A DNA stretch of 64,000 bases from Clostridium yunnanense (GCF_016595795.1 NZ_JAENHN010000048.1:186001-250000); one strand, 5' to 3'. Positions 1 through 8,817 are shown, counted from the first letter of the stretch. The notes: a model not told the origin generated them from the sequence alone. Program-made: numbers and translations.

Positions 1-819
1 CCAAGGTATAACCCCTCCTGAAGCGCCTTTAAACCCTCTTATTGATGATCCCAATGCTCTTACTTTACCGAAGTATATACCCATTCCTCCACCGAACTTT
101 GATACCTCTGCAAAGTTATCTAGAGATTTATATATACCTTTTAAACTATCCTCTACTGTATCTATAAAACACGAACTTAATTGATAAAATGGCTTTCTGG
201 CATTTGACATTGTCGGAGTAGCCATTGTTGCTTTTAATGAACTAAGTACATCATAAAATCTTTTAGCCCAATAAACCCTTTTATCATCTTTTTCTGGTAT
301 TGCTAAATGCATAGCTATTCCCATAAACATTTGCTGTGGTAATTCAAGTGGCTTCCTATTAAAATCTTGAATTAGATATCTTTTAGCAAGCAAACTTATA
401 CCACTGTATGTAAATAGAAGGTCTCTTTCTGGACTCATATATTTTTCTAATTCATCTATATTTTCTCTTGAGTAGTTTTCCAAAATATATTTTCCATAAA
501 GCCCTTTTTCAGTAAGCTCAGAAACAAAATCATAAAAGTTTTTATAAGGGTCTGCTTCTTTATCCATTCCTCTGTTAGCTCTTACATTATCATATAATCT
601 TACTATATATAGCTTAGCTGCTCCATTAAGCCACTTTGGTTCTTCTTCAGTAGTAAGCTCTAGGCAAACTTGTATTGCAGAATTTATCATATCATTATAA
701 CTGATATTTTCTCTTATTATATGTTCTAATGAATCTACAAATTTTTTATTTGAATATACCTCTTTATCCCCATTAATAGCACTTAGCGCTATATCACACA
801 ATTCTGATAGATTTTTCAT
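1..819 (-). CDS. nrdA: Ribonucleoside-diphosphate reductase large (alpha) subunit, partial (N-terminal 273 residues)
   Basis: Reduces ribonucleoside diphosphates to deoxyribonucleotides in the cytoplasm with a beta subunit. The frame is open to the window edge, so only the first 273 residues are present. The conserved R1 core is visible: residues 200-217 read ATPTMSNARKPFYQLSSC, with Cys217 matching one cysteine of the redox pair of class I enzymes, followed by the FGGGMGIYFGKVRA stretch. The protein starts directly in the R1 N-terminal domain; I see no ATP-cone ahead of it, so the usual N-terminal dATP activity site appears absent. The start is the second of two nearby ATGs, placed 7 nt after GGGAGGAG. 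The upstream promoter carries two NrdR-box matches. Family assignment is firm; nrdA versus nrdE naming is less so. Confidence 0.9.
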   Translation of the reverse strand, partial: MKNLSELCDIALSAINGDKEVYSNKKFVDSLEHIIRENISYNDMINSAIQVCLELTTEEEPKWLNGAAKLYIVRLYDNVRANRGMDKEADPYKNFYDFVSELTEKGLYGKYILENYSRENIDELEKYMSPERDLLFTYSGISLLAKRYLIQDFNRKPLELPQQMFMGIAMHLAIPEKDDKRVYWAKRFYDVLSSLKATMATPTMSNARKPFYQLSSCFIDTVEDSLKGIYKSLDNFAEVSKFGGGMGIYFGKVRALGSSIRGFKGASGGVIPW

Positions 820-832
820 AGCATTTCTCCTC

Positions 833-848
833 CCACAATATATAGTAT
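833..848. promoter_or_regulatory. NrdR box 2 (start-proximal)
   Basis: CCACAATATATAGTAT matches the NrdR consensus acaCwATATnTwGtgt at 14 of 16 positions. It lies just upstream of the ribosome binding site of the ribonucleotide reductase gene and starts 41 bp from the second box, about four helical turns, as expected for cooperative repressor binding. Confidence 0.7.
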
Positions 849-873
849 GTTTATTAATATTCTATTCTCAATA

Positions 874-889
874 ACACAATATATTGTCT
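874..889. promoter_or_regulatory. NrdR box 1 (overlapping the transcription start)
   Basis: ACACAATATATTGTCT matches the NrdR consensus at 15 of 16 positions. It begins about 5 bp downstream of the -10 element, so bound NrdR-dATP/ATP would block initiation. No nrdR gene is in the window. Confidence 0.78.
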
Positions 890-894
890 TATAT

Positions 895-924
895 ATTATA
901 ATAACCAAACAATTAGTTTGTAAA
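895..924 (-). promoter_or_regulatory. Promoter of the ribonucleotide reductase gene
   Basis: On the minus strand, -35 TTTACA (919-924) and -10 TATAAT (895-900) are separated by 18 bp. The rest of the gap at 925-1150 is AT-rich and I see nothing else in it. Confidence 0.65.
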
Positions 925-1151
925 ATTACTTTTTTCCCAAAATAGCTAAAATAATATACCTTTATTGTATACATTTCATTTTTTCTTCTTTTTCCTTACT
1001 CAACCATTTTTACAAGACTAACTTCTAAAAAACTATTCCAGTCAATTGAAATTAATAGGTTTACCCGTTATAAAAATTTTATACTTCTCTCTGAGAAAAC
1101 AAGTTATCTTCATTGTGTCTTGTTAATCCTCTGTCTCAACATACAGTTGAT

Positions 1152-1180
1152 AAAAATAAAAAAAGAGGTCTACACCTCTA
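1152..1180 (-). terminator. Rho-independent terminator of the ArsC/Spx-like gene
   Basis: On the minus strand AGAGGT-gtag-ACCTCT forms a 6-bp stem followed by a long T tract (TTTTTTTATTTTT). It lies just after the stop codon of the gene at 1194-1550. Confidence 0.8.
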
Positions 1181-1193
1181 TTCTTAATTAAAA

Positions 1194-1550
1194 CTATTTT
1201 ATTTTTTCTTCCCATTGATCTTCTTTAAAACCAACTAAAACTAAATCACCTTTTAGAAGTATTGGTCTTTTCACCAGCATTCCATCTGAAGCTAAAAGTT
1301 CAATAAGTTCTTCACTGGAAGCAGTCTTTACTTTATCCTTAATATTAAGCTCTTTATAAAGTCTTCCACTAGTATTGAAAAACTTACTTATTGGTAATCC
1401 ACTGTTTTCTATCCACTTGCTTAGTTCTTCCTTTTTAGGATTATCTTCATTAATAATTCTTTCATTGAACTCTATATTATTATCTTGAAGCCACTTTTTA
1501 GCTTTTCTACAAGTACTACACTTTGGATATTGTATAAATGTAACTGACAT
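1194..1550 (-). CDS. ArsC/Spx-family thioredoxin-fold protein
   Basis: A 118-residue protein of the ArsC/Spx/YffB superfamily. The N-terminus YPKCSTCRKAKKWL has the CxxC pair (Cys11, Cys14) used for thiol chemistry in this fold, and the C-terminal LVKRPILL segment matches the conserved Arg-Pro loop. True Spx regulators contact the RNA polymerase alpha C-terminal domain, and true arsenate reductases form mixed disulfides with glutathione or thioredoxin; the sequence alone does not say which role applies. No ars genes are nearby. The ATG is preceded by GGGAGG at 8 nt. The gene is monocistronic with its own terminator. Confidence 0.85.
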   Translation of the reverse strand: MSVTFIQYPKCSTCRKAKKWLQDNNIEFNERIINEDNPKKEELSKWIENSGLPISKFFNTSGRLYKELNIKDKVKTASSEELIELLASDGMLVKRPILLKGDLVLVGFKEDQWEEKIK

Positions 1551-1755
1551 ATTGATTTCCTCCCAATGATTATGCTATTTTTATAATTAAACTTCTTGAA
1601 TTAAAATTACTTAACTATATTAATGAACTATATTTAAATTTACCTTACACCCGCTTTATTATTAAAAGAAAAGTTAAAAAGCTTAGGTAATTACTATTTG
1701 TTTATAAACTATATTAAAATACCCTAAGAAAAAAGTAAAGAGACTTATGATCTCT

Positions 1756-1877
1756 TTACTCTATATCTTTAGGAATGCTTATGTAGACCGTAAACATATC
1801 TCCTTCTGTTTCAATATTTATTGTGCCATCATAATGTTAGAAATAACTTATACAGCTTTGCTGTAATATAAATTTAT
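1756..1877 (-). pseudogene. Remnant of a sensor histidine kinase C-terminus
   Basis: Read on the minus strand, the last 26 codons give HYDGTINIETEGDMFTVYIS and then IPKDIE and a stop, which looks like the end of a HATPase_c domain after the G2 box. A few bases upstream, in another frame, INLYYSKAV followed by a stop resembles the G2-box segment GLGLYISKAV. A frameshift and a stop separate the two pieces and no upstream kinase body remains, so I read this as a decayed fragment. The rest of 1551-2108 holds nothing else I can recognise apart from the ribosome binding site of the next gene. Confidence 0.5.
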
Positions 1878-2108
1878 ATATTAATGTTCATAACTATTAT
1901 TTTAACAATATTTTATATAAAAGCATATTTATTTAAAACATCTTAAAATTCTCTTAAGTTTTATTGATAATAGAGAATTTTTTGGAATTTAATGGTACAA
2001 TGTATACGTGTTCTTATACCTACAGATATAGTAACTTTATTTATACGCCCTATTTAAAATAGATATCTTATTACGAAATATTAGTTCATTATTTCAAGGA
2101 GGAATAGC

Positions 2109-2807
2109 ATGTTAGAAGTGATAAACTTAAATAAAAAATATAATAAATTAGAAGCAGCTAAGAATATAAACTTTACGATAAATAAGGGGGAAATAGCAGT
2201 ATTGGTTGGACCTAATGGCGCTGGTAAGTCTACTACCTTAAAATCTATTGCAGGCTTGCTGAAATATGACGGTGAAATAAAAATATGCGGCAAGGTTAAT
2301 AAATCTGTTGAAGGAAAACGCCTTTTTGGTTATGTTCCTGAACTACCTTCTCTCTACCCCCTACTAACTGTAGAAGAACATATTCATTTCATGGCAAAAG
2401 CTTATGGAATAAGAAATTATGATGCAAGAGCTGAGGAATTGCTTAAAACCTTTGATATGCTTGATAAAAAAGAAAAGCTCGCTCAAGAATTGTCCAAGGG
2501 TATGCAGCAAAAAGTAAGCATAATTTGTGCTTTAATAACAAATCCTTCTGTAGTACTTTTCGATGAACCTATGATTGGACTAGATCCAAAAGCTATCAAA
2601 GAATTAAAGAACTTAATTTCTGATCTAAAGAACGATGGAGTATCAATACTAATAAGTACTCATCTACTAGATAGTATGGAAGAGTTATGGGATAGAATAT
2701 TGATAATGAAAAATGGAGAAATAATAATATCCAAGAGTAAAAGTGAACTTGATGAATCTAATGAATCTCTAGAAGATATATTCTTTGAATTCACGGAGGA
2801 AAAGTAA
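2109..2807 (+). CDS. ABC transporter ATP-binding protein
   Basis: A 232-residue nucleotide-binding subunit that would power the exporter permease encoded next. Walker A GPNGAGKS is at 34-41, the signature LSKGM at 128-132, Walker B VVLFDEP at 148-154, and the switch histidine at 185. The Q-loop region reads GYVPE, as in ABC-2-type export ATPases rather than importers. GGAGG precedes the ATG. The stop is 1 nt from the downstream start, so the two genes are translationally coupled. No substrate-binding protein is nearby, which supports export. The substrate is unknown. Confidence 0.92.
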   Translation: MLEVINLNKKYNKLEAAKNINFTINKGEIAVLVGPNGAGKSTTLKSIAGLLKYDGEIKICGKVNKSVEGKRLFGYVPELPSLYPLLTVEEHIHFMAKAYGIRNYDARAEELLKTFDMLDKKEKLAQELSKGMQQKVSIICALITNPSVVLFDEPMIGLDPKAIKELKNLISDLKNDGVSILISTHLLDSMEELWDRILIMKNGEIIISKSKSELDESNESLEDIFFEFTEEK

Positions 2808-2808
2808 T

Positions 2809-4386
2809 ATGTCTCCTCTTTTATATATATTGAGAAGAAGCTTTATTAACAATATAAAGCTTATAAAAAGAAAACCTTCAAAATTAATACCAATTTTATT
2901 TTATGTACTTTTACTTGGTTATTGTGTTATTGCACCATTTATAGCTAAAAAGTCCGATATGAAGAGCACACCATCTGCTTACTTCATAGGCATATCAACA
3001 CTAGTTACTATAGTATTTATTCTTACAACAGTATATTTTGGAGCACAGAAAAGAAGTTCATCCTTTCTCATGAGTGATGTAAATTTTGCTTTTACTTCTC
3101 CATTGAGTCCACAAAATATACTTATGTATGGATTTATTAAAGAGATACAAACTACCTTTATTACATCCTTATTTATTTTATTTCAAATACCAAATTTAAT
3201 TAACTGGTTCAAATTTGCACCTTTAGGTGTAGTAGTGCTTCTACTAACATATATACTATTTTTCATTATCTTATCATTTGTTTCGGTATTGATTTATAGT
3301 ATTTGCTCTAATAAAGCTTATTTAAAAAATATATTACAAGTAGTAGTCCAAGTTTTTGCTGCTATTTTAGTTCTCTATACAACTTATAACGGCTATAATC
3401 ATAGGAATAATTTATTAGTATATCTTACATCAATGTATAGCGATCCTCGATTAGATTACATTCCTATAATCGGCTGGGTCAAGGCTATTATAACTCAATG
3501 CTTTAATGGTTTAAACTATTCATTATTTATTTATCTTGGCTTATTACTTTTAGTACTAGTTATGATAGTATTTATACTTTATAATTTGAACCTAGATTTC
3601 TATGAAGATGTATTAGATAAATCTGAATTAAATGAAACTATGAAAAACATAAAAACTAAACAAATGAAATCCGCAGATTTTATGCTTGATGGCAAGAGAA
3701 AAAGGAAAACCAGAAAAGTTACTTATAAATATGATAGTATGTTTGGAGAAGCTATCTTCAGAAAGCACTTATTAGAGTATAGAAAGACAGGTTTCGGCCT
3801 TGTTAATATGTATACCGGTATGTTACTTATCGGCGCAATAGGTTATGGCCTATTCTTTCCTATAAAGGATATAACTATATTCCTATACCTTACTATATAC
3901 ATGGGCTGTATATCTAATTTTTCTTCTAAGTTTAATTTTGAGATTGTAAAACCCTATATATTTTTAATACCAGATAGTGATGATAAGAAAATATTCTGGG
4001 CCACATTATCTTCAATATTAAAATATGTCTCAGACAGTGCTATAGTCTTCTTAACTTTAGCAATAATAATAAAAGCCAATCCACTTGATGCAATACTTTG
4101 TATCCTTGTATATATATCATTTGGCTTTGTATTTACTTATGGGTCAGTACTTAATTTAAGATTGTTTGGTGGCATAAATTCCGATGCAATTAGAGGACTT
4201 TTGATGTTTTTCTCAATAGTACTTTATGTTCTTCCTGGAATAATAGGAGCTGCTGTTATCGCAAATGAATTATCCTTCTTAGGTCATTATGCAATATACT
4301 TTGCATTTCTTATCTGGAACTTGTTTGCATCAGTAGTTATACTCCAATTATCTAAGGGAATTCTGAAGCATATCGAATTAGATTAA
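2809..4386 (+). CDS. Multi-spanning ABC exporter permease
   Basis: A roughly 525-residue integral membrane protein with about 12 hydrophobic segments and a charged central cytoplasmic stretch (around residues 270-310, rich in Lys/Arg). It resembles the large permeases annotated as putative ABC exporters in Clostridia. I chose the ATG at 2809 because GGAGGA sits 8 nt upstream; a TTG at 2785 would overlap the ATPase gene with no binding site. It pairs with the preceding ATPase and is followed by a strong terminator. No family function is established from sequence. Confidence 0.82.
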   Translation: MSPLLYILRRSFINNIKLIKRKPSKLIPILFYVLLLGYCVIAPFIAKKSDMKSTPSAYFIGISTLVTIVFILTTVYFGAQKRSSSFLMSDVNFAFTSPLSPQNILMYGFIKEIQTTFITSLFILFQIPNLINWFKFAPLGVVVLLLTYILFFIILSFVSVLIYSICSNKAYLKNILQVVVQVFAAILVLYTTYNGYNHRNNLLVYLTSMYSDPRLDYIPIIGWVKAIITQCFNGLNYSLFIYLGLLLLVLVMIVFILYNLNLDFYEDVLDKSELNETMKNIKTKQMKSADFMLDGKRKRKTRKVTYKYDSMFGEAIFRKHLLEYRKTGFGLVNMYTGMLLIGAIGYGLFFPIKDITIFLYLTIYMGCISNFSSKFNFEIVKPYIFLIPDSDDKKIFWATLSSILKYVSDSAIVFLTLAIIIKANPLDAILCILVYISFGFVFTYGSVLNLRLFGGINSDAIRGLLMFFSIVLYVLPGIIGAAVIANELSFLGHYAIYFAFLIWNLFASVVILQLSKGILKHIELD

Positions 4387-4420
4387 ATCTTATATACTAC
4401 AATTAATAATCTTTAAAATT

Positions 4421-4465
4421 AAAAATACAGTCTATAAATCATTATAATTTATAGACTGTATTTTT
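4421..4465. terminator. Bidirectional terminator between the ABC permease gene and galE
   Basis: A 14-bp perfect stem (TACAGTCTATAAAT pairing with ATTTATAGACTGTA) flanked by A5 on one side and T5 on the other serves the convergent genes on both strands. Confidence 0.85.
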
Positions 4466-4497
4466 ATGCTTTTATATTAAATATCGCTTTGTATATC

Positions 4498-5505
4498 TTA
4501 ATATTTAATTATTGTTTCTCTTATTTCTCCCCACTTTAATGCATCAGCAATACCTTGTTCTATAGACATTTGTGCTTGCCATCCAAGTAATCTTTTTGCT
4601 CTATCAGTATTTGCATAAGATCCTGGTACATCTCCAGGTCTTGGCATCGCTTCTTCTTTATTTATTTCTTTACCATACACATTCTCAAAAGCTTTAACTA
4701 GTTCTTTTACTGTAATCCCATCGCCACTTCCAAGATTTATAACTAGATAATTATCTATAGCAGCTGAGTCCTTAAATGCCTCTTCAAATCTTTCAACAGC
4801 TTTAACATGTGCAAGTGCTAAATCCCAAACATGTACGAAATCTCTAATTCCTGAGCCATCTCTTGTATCCCAATTAACACCTGTTATTTTAAATACAGGA
4901 TCATTTCCAAGGGCAACATCAACTAACTTACCTAATACATGACTTGGAAATTGAACGTGTACCCCTGAACGCATTTTAGGATCTGCTCCTATTGGATTAA
5001 AGTATCTTAAGGCTATACCTCTCATTCCATATGCAAAACAGAAATCTTTTAGTACCATTTCCATCATATATTTTGTTCTCGCATACGGGCTTCTTGCATT
5101 TAGTGGTGCCTCTTCGGTAACCATGAAGTTCGCCACATCATCATATATAGATGCTGATGAACTAAAAACTACATTTTTACAACCTAATCTATTCAATGTA
5201 TGAAATAATTCTAATGATTTACCTACATTTTCTCTATAATATTCATAAGGGCTTTCTACAGATTCAGGAACAACAATTAGTGCTGCACAGTGTATTGTAT
5301 ACTGAATACCTGGATGATCAGTAAATATCTTCTCCAAGAGATTTTTATCAGCTATATCTCCCTTATAAAATATCTTCCCTTTTGTGAATTCTTCTCTTCC
5401 TGTTACTAATGAGTCTAATATTATGGGTTCATGTCCATTATCAATAAGAGCAGAGCATATTGTGCTACCTATGTATCCTGCTCCACCTGTCACTAATACT
5501 TTCAT
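4498..5505 (-). CDS. galE: UDP-glucose 4-epimerase
   Basis: Interconverts UDP-glucose and UDP-galactose (or the N-acetylated forms) with bound NAD, supplying sugars for galactose use and surface polysaccharides. An extended SDR protein of 335 residues. The NAD-binding GGAGYIGS is at 7-14, the Ser cluster SSS at 116-118, and the catalytic YARTK pair is Tyr141/Lys145. The RYFNPIGAD substrate loop is present. The start is backed by AGGAGGGG. The gene stands alone here, without galK or galT, which is common when the role is envelope sugar supply. Confidence 0.93.
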   Translation of the reverse strand: MKVLVTGGAGYIGSTICSALIDNGHEPIILDSLVTGREEFTKGKIFYKGDIADKNLLEKIFTDHPGIQYTIHCAALIVVPESVESPYEYYRENVGKSLELFHTLNRLGCKNVVFSSSASIYDDVANFMVTEEAPLNARSPYARTKYMMEMVLKDFCFAYGMRGIALRYFNPIGADPKMRSGVHVQFPSHVLGKLVDVALGNDPVFKITGVNWDTRDGSGIRDFVHVWDLALAHVKAVERFEEAFKDSAAIDNYLVINLGSGDGITVKELVKAFENVYGKEINKEEAMPRPGDVPGSYANTDRAKRLLGWQAQMSIEQGIADALKWGEIRETIIKY

Positions 5506-5653
5506 AAATTATCCCCTCCTACATATTATATTTTAATTTATTATCATACTGTATTACATTACAATAATGTTACAAACCACTACATAATTAATTTCTTTTG
5601 TAAATTAATTTTAAACCAATTTCCAAAATGTACATATTACTCTAAATCCTTTT

Positions 5654-5812
5654 TTACTTTAATTTAATAGTTTGATTCTCGATAGTAGCTTTATTATCAG
5701 TATGTTTACTGTTTGCAATTCCTTCTTTTATTAAAATCCCTATACTTAGAAAAACTAATATTAGCAATAATATAATTTTAGTTTTCATAGTTCCAGGAAG
5801 CTTAATTCTCAT
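5654..5812 (-). CDS. Small single-pass membrane protein (52 residues)
   Basis: A short reading frame with a good GAGG binding site 8 nt before ATG. The product begins with a basic stretch, then one hydrophobic helix at about residues 12-28 (IILLLILVFLSIGIL), then a polar tail rich in Lys, Asn and Thr. The layout suggests a signal-anchored peptide with the tail outside. It matches no family I recognise. It lies in the 613-bp gap between galE and the YitT gene; the rest of that gap holds only the promoter at 6049-6077. Confidence 0.5.
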   Translation of the reverse strand: MRIKLPGTMKTKIILLLILVFLSIGILIKEGIANSKHTDNKATIENQTIKLK

Positions 5813-6048
5813 ATTTTATTCCTCAATTCAACTAAATATTTTTAATTACCCAATTTATATTCTATATCACAACATAAATATTGTCTATTATTGTATAAAT
5901 TAATCATTCTTAAGTTATTTATATTTATGTATATATTAATACACAATACTGTATACTAGGGTTTATAAGGAATAATGAAGAATTTATAGCATTTTTTATT
6001 AAATCATGAATAAAAACTTGTAATTTGCTTTTATAGGTTATTATACTT

Positions 6049-6077
6049 TTTACATAATACAGTTATTCTTATATAAT
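6049..6077 (+). promoter_or_regulatory. Sigma-A promoter of the YitT-family gene
   Basis: TTTACA (6049-6054) and TATAAT (6072-6077) are separated by 17 bp, and the start codon lies about 40 bp further on. Confidence 0.7.
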
Positions 6078-6118
6078 CTTCATGTAAAACATTTATCTTT
6101 TGGTGAGAGGATTTTAAA

Positions 6119-6976
6119 ATGGACTACATAAGAACGAAAAAATCTTACATACTTGATATTTTAATAATAGTAACAGGTTGCTTTATATCATCTTTAGGCA
6201 TAAACTTATTTTTAACCCACGCAAGGCTTCTTAGTGGTGGAGCTACTGGGGTAGCACTAATTATCCAATACTTGAAAGGCTTCAATGCAGGTTTTTCTGT
6301 ATTCTTAATAAACTTGCCTTTATTTATAGTTAGCTACATTAAACTGGACAAGAAATTTACACTGTATTCTGCAATAGGAATGGTATCATTATCTATATCA
6401 CTGATAATTACCTCTCCATTTTCAAAAATTATAGTGATTGATGATATTCTTCTTTATTGTATCTACGGTGGTGTATTATGTGGAATAGGATTTGGATTAG
6501 TATTCTCAAGAAGCGGATCTACTGGCGGCACAGATATAATTACAATGCTTATTAGAAAGAGATATTCCAATTTTAATATAGGAAAATTAGGTTTTACTCT
6601 TAATCTAGTTATAGTTGCAGTAGGAGCTTTTTTCTTCGGTATTCCTAAAGCTCTATATACTTTAATATCAATGTTTATCCAAAGCTATGTATTAGATGTT
6701 ATGCTAAGAGGCTTATCAAGAAAAAACCTACTTCTCATACTTACTGAAAGAGAAAAAGATGTAATAGACTATATAATTAATGACTTACATAGAGGTGTTA
6801 CCTCACTATTCGCTGAAGGTGAATATACCCATGATAGAAAGAAGATGCTTTACTGCATTGTGACCACTAGACAAATGATAGAATTAAAAAACACAATTCA
6901 TCTAGTAGATCCTAAAGCCTTTGTAACCATAATTGATATTTCAGAAGTTCGAGGAAAAGGGTTTAAAAATCTCTAA
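6119..6976 (+). CDS. YitT family membrane protein (DUF161/DUF2179)
   Basis: A 285-residue membrane protein with five to six hydrophobic segments in the first 200 residues, including the repeated glycine-rich motif LLSGGATGVALI (about 35-46) and a second copy SGSTGGTDIITML (about 131-143) typical of YitT-like DUF161 repeats. The last ~75 residues form the soluble DUF2179 domain ending in FVTIIDISEVRGKGF. The transport role of the family is not settled. A GAGAGG binding site precedes ATG, and the gene has its own promoter and terminator. Confidence 0.88.
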   Translation: MDYIRTKKSYILDILIIVTGCFISSLGINLFLTHARLLSGGATGVALIIQYLKGFNAGFSVFLINLPLFIVSYIKLDKKFTLYSAIGMVSLSISLIITSPFSKIIVIDDILLYCIYGGVLCGIGFGLVFSRSGSTGGTDIITMLIRKRYSNFNIGKLGFTLNLVIVAVGAFFFGIPKALYTLISMFIQSYVLDVMLRGLSRKNLLLILTEREKDVIDYIINDLHRGVTSLFAEGEYTHDRKKMLYCIVTTRQMIELKNTIHLVDPKAFVTIIDISEVRGKGFKNL

Positions 6977-6977
6977 T

Positions 6978-7025
6978 AGATAAAGGGAATTTCTATACAT
7001 TTTATTATAGAAATTCCCTTTATCT
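6978..7025 (+). terminator. Hairpin terminator after the YitT gene
   Basis: A very long perfect stem: AGATAAAGGGAATTTCTATA pairs with its complement at 7006-7025 across an 8-nt loop. No long T tract follows, so termination strength is uncertain. The remaining bases to 7221 show nothing recognisable. Confidence 0.6.
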
Positions 7026-7221
7026 ATTTGCTCATACAATTAGGTATATTTTTAGTTATATATATATGAGTTCTGTTTTATCTTCTTAATCAATTAATAA
7101 TCTAAAATATCTTTACTTTAGTATTTTTTATGAATAAAACTTATTAAAATTTATATAAGTGATAAACTTTTAAATGGATGTTAATTTTAGAACTAACATA
7201 AGCCCAGTTATATCTAGCTCT

Positions 7222-7779
7222 TCATTTAATACTATCTAAGTAATTCTTTTGACCTATATCGTACAAATTATCACCTTCGCTATCTATTATAACAACAACA
7301 GGTAAATCCTCTACTTCCAATCTCCTTATGGCCTCTGCTCCAAGTTCTTCATATGCGACAATATCATTTTTCTTTATACATTTAGAAATAAGAGCGCCAG
7401 CTCCTCCTATAGCACCAAAATATACAGCTTTATTTTTTATTATACTTTCAACCACTTCATTACTTCTTAGACCCTTGCCAATCATACCTTTAAGTCCTAA
7501 GTTTAAAAGCTTGGAAGTGTATGCATCCATTCTATAGCTAGTTGTTGGACCAGCAGAGCCTATTACCTCACCTGGTTTAGCAGGAGTAGGTCCTACATAA
7601 TAAATAACTGAGTCTCTAACATCAATAGGCAACTCTTCATTGTTTTCTATCAATTCGATAAGCTTTTTATGTGCAGCATCTCTTGCAGCATATATAGTAC
7701 CACTAATAAGCACGGTATCTCCAGCCTTTAGATCTAAGACCTTGTCGTTAGTTAATGGCATGATTATCTTCTTTTCCAA
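7222..7779 (-). CDS. fumB: Fumarate hydratase, class I Fe-S type, beta subunit
   Basis: C-terminal half of the two-subunit, oxygen-sensitive fumarase (or the closely related L-tartrate dehydratase) that interconverts malate and fumarate. At 185 residues it has the usual beta length and conserved signatures GPTPAKPG and GSAGPTTSYRMDAYT (about 63-87) plus FGAIGGAGAL. It starts with TTG behind GGAGG and follows the alpha gene by 12 nt, so both are made together. Fumarase is favoured over tartrate dehydratase because no tartrate genes are nearby, but sequence alone cannot separate them. The fum symbol is by analogy. Confidence 0.88.
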   Translation of the reverse strand: MEKKIIMPLTNDKVLDLKAGDTVLISGTIYAARDAAHKKLIELIENNEELPIDVRDSVIYYVGPTPAKPGEVIGSAGPTTSYRMDAYTSKLLNLGLKGMIGKGLRSNEVVESIIKNKAVYFGAIGGAGALISKCIKKNDIVAYEELGAEAIRRLEVEDLPVVVIIDSEGDNLYDIGQKNYLDSIK

Positions 7780-7791
7780 TTGATTTTCCTC

Positions 7792-8634
7792 CTATAACTC
7801 TATATCAGCGTGTCTAGTAGCATGACAATTAATATTTACTGCCACTGGCAGTCCTGCAATGTGTGTTGGATATACCTCAACATTTACACCTAACGCCGTG
7901 GTTTTTCCACCAAACCCTTGAGGTCCTATTCCAAGCTCATTAATTTTTTCTAAAAGTTCCTTTTCTAAATCAGCATAGTAGTTATTGCAATTGCTTTCAT
8001 TTATATTTCTTATTAGTGCTTTCTTAGCTAAATTAGCAGCCTTATCAAATGTTCCTCCAATACCAACTCCAACCACTATTGGTGGACATGGATTAGGACC
8101 TGCTTTTCTAACGGTTTCTAATACGAATTCTTTCACCCCATCTATACCATCTGATGGCTTTAACATTTTTATTGCACTCATATTTTCTGATCCAAAACCT
8201 TTAGGTGCAACAGTAATTTTCATTTTATCTCCACTTACTATTTCATAATAAATTACTGCTGGAGTATTATCCTTAGTATTAACTCTCATTATAGGATCTT
8301 CGACTACAGACTTCCTTAAAAATCCTTCGTCATACCCTCTTCTTACCCCTTCATTTATTGCATCCTCAAGAAGCCCCCCAGTTATATGTACGTCTTGACC
8401 TAATTCCACAAACACACATGTCATACCTGTATCCTGACATATTGGCATACTTTCATTTTTAGCAATATCTGAATTTATCACAATATTATCTAAAATATTT
8501 TTAGCTATTGGCCAACTCTCTTTTTTTCTAGCGTCTTCTAAACTATTCCTTAAATCCTCTCCAAGATAATAGTTTGAGGATATACACAATTGTTTCACTG
8601 AATCTATTATCTGTGTAATATGTATTTCTTTCAT
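7792..8634 (-). CDS. fumA: Fumarate hydratase, class I Fe-S type, alpha subunit
   Basis: Cluster-bearing half of the Fe-S fumarase. The three cysteines expected to hold the [4Fe-4S] cluster are visible: Cys66 in PICQDTG, Cys183 in [11 protein letters not shown], and Cys270 in NINCHATRH. The length of 280 residues fits the family. ATG is preceded by GGGGAGG. The two-gene order alpha then beta is typical of anaerobes, where it serves reverse TCA flux. No other TCA genes are adjacent. Confidence 0.9.
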   Translation of the reverse strand: MKEIHITQIIDSVKQLCISSNYYLGEDLRNSLEDARKKESWPIAKNILDNIVINSDIAKNESMPICQDTGMTCVFVELGQDVHITGGLLEDAINEGVRRGYDEGFLRKSVVEDPIMRVNTKDNTPAVIYYEIVSGDKMKITVAPKGFGSENMSAIKMLKPSDGIDGVKEFVLETVRKAGPNPCPPIVVGVGIGGTFDKAANLAKKALIRNINESNCNNYYADLEKELLEKINELGIGPQGFGGKTTALGVNVEVYPTHIAGLPVAVNINCHATRHADIEL

Positions 8635-8766
8635 ATTAACCTCCCCAAGTATATTAATAAGAATTATTTAAAACATATTACTTAAATTAACACTTCATAT
8701 TAAAATAAAATTTCTTAAATATACTAAACAGCTATTTTGATTTTAAGTATTGAAGTGCTTTATTTG

Positions 8767-8817
8767 TTTATATGTTTTTAAATATAAATTATAATTCTTA
8801 GCATATTATGCTGAGAA
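8767..8817 (+). promoter_or_regulatory. Promoter with overlapping 23-bp palindrome before the DUF3048-like gene
   Basis: A TTTATA/TATAAT pair (8767-8772, 8790-8795) with 17-bp spacing is followed by the near-perfect palindrome TTCTTAGCATA-T-TATGCTGAGAA (8795-8817). Its position over the likely start of transcription suggests an operator; the binding protein is unknown. Confidence 0.5.
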
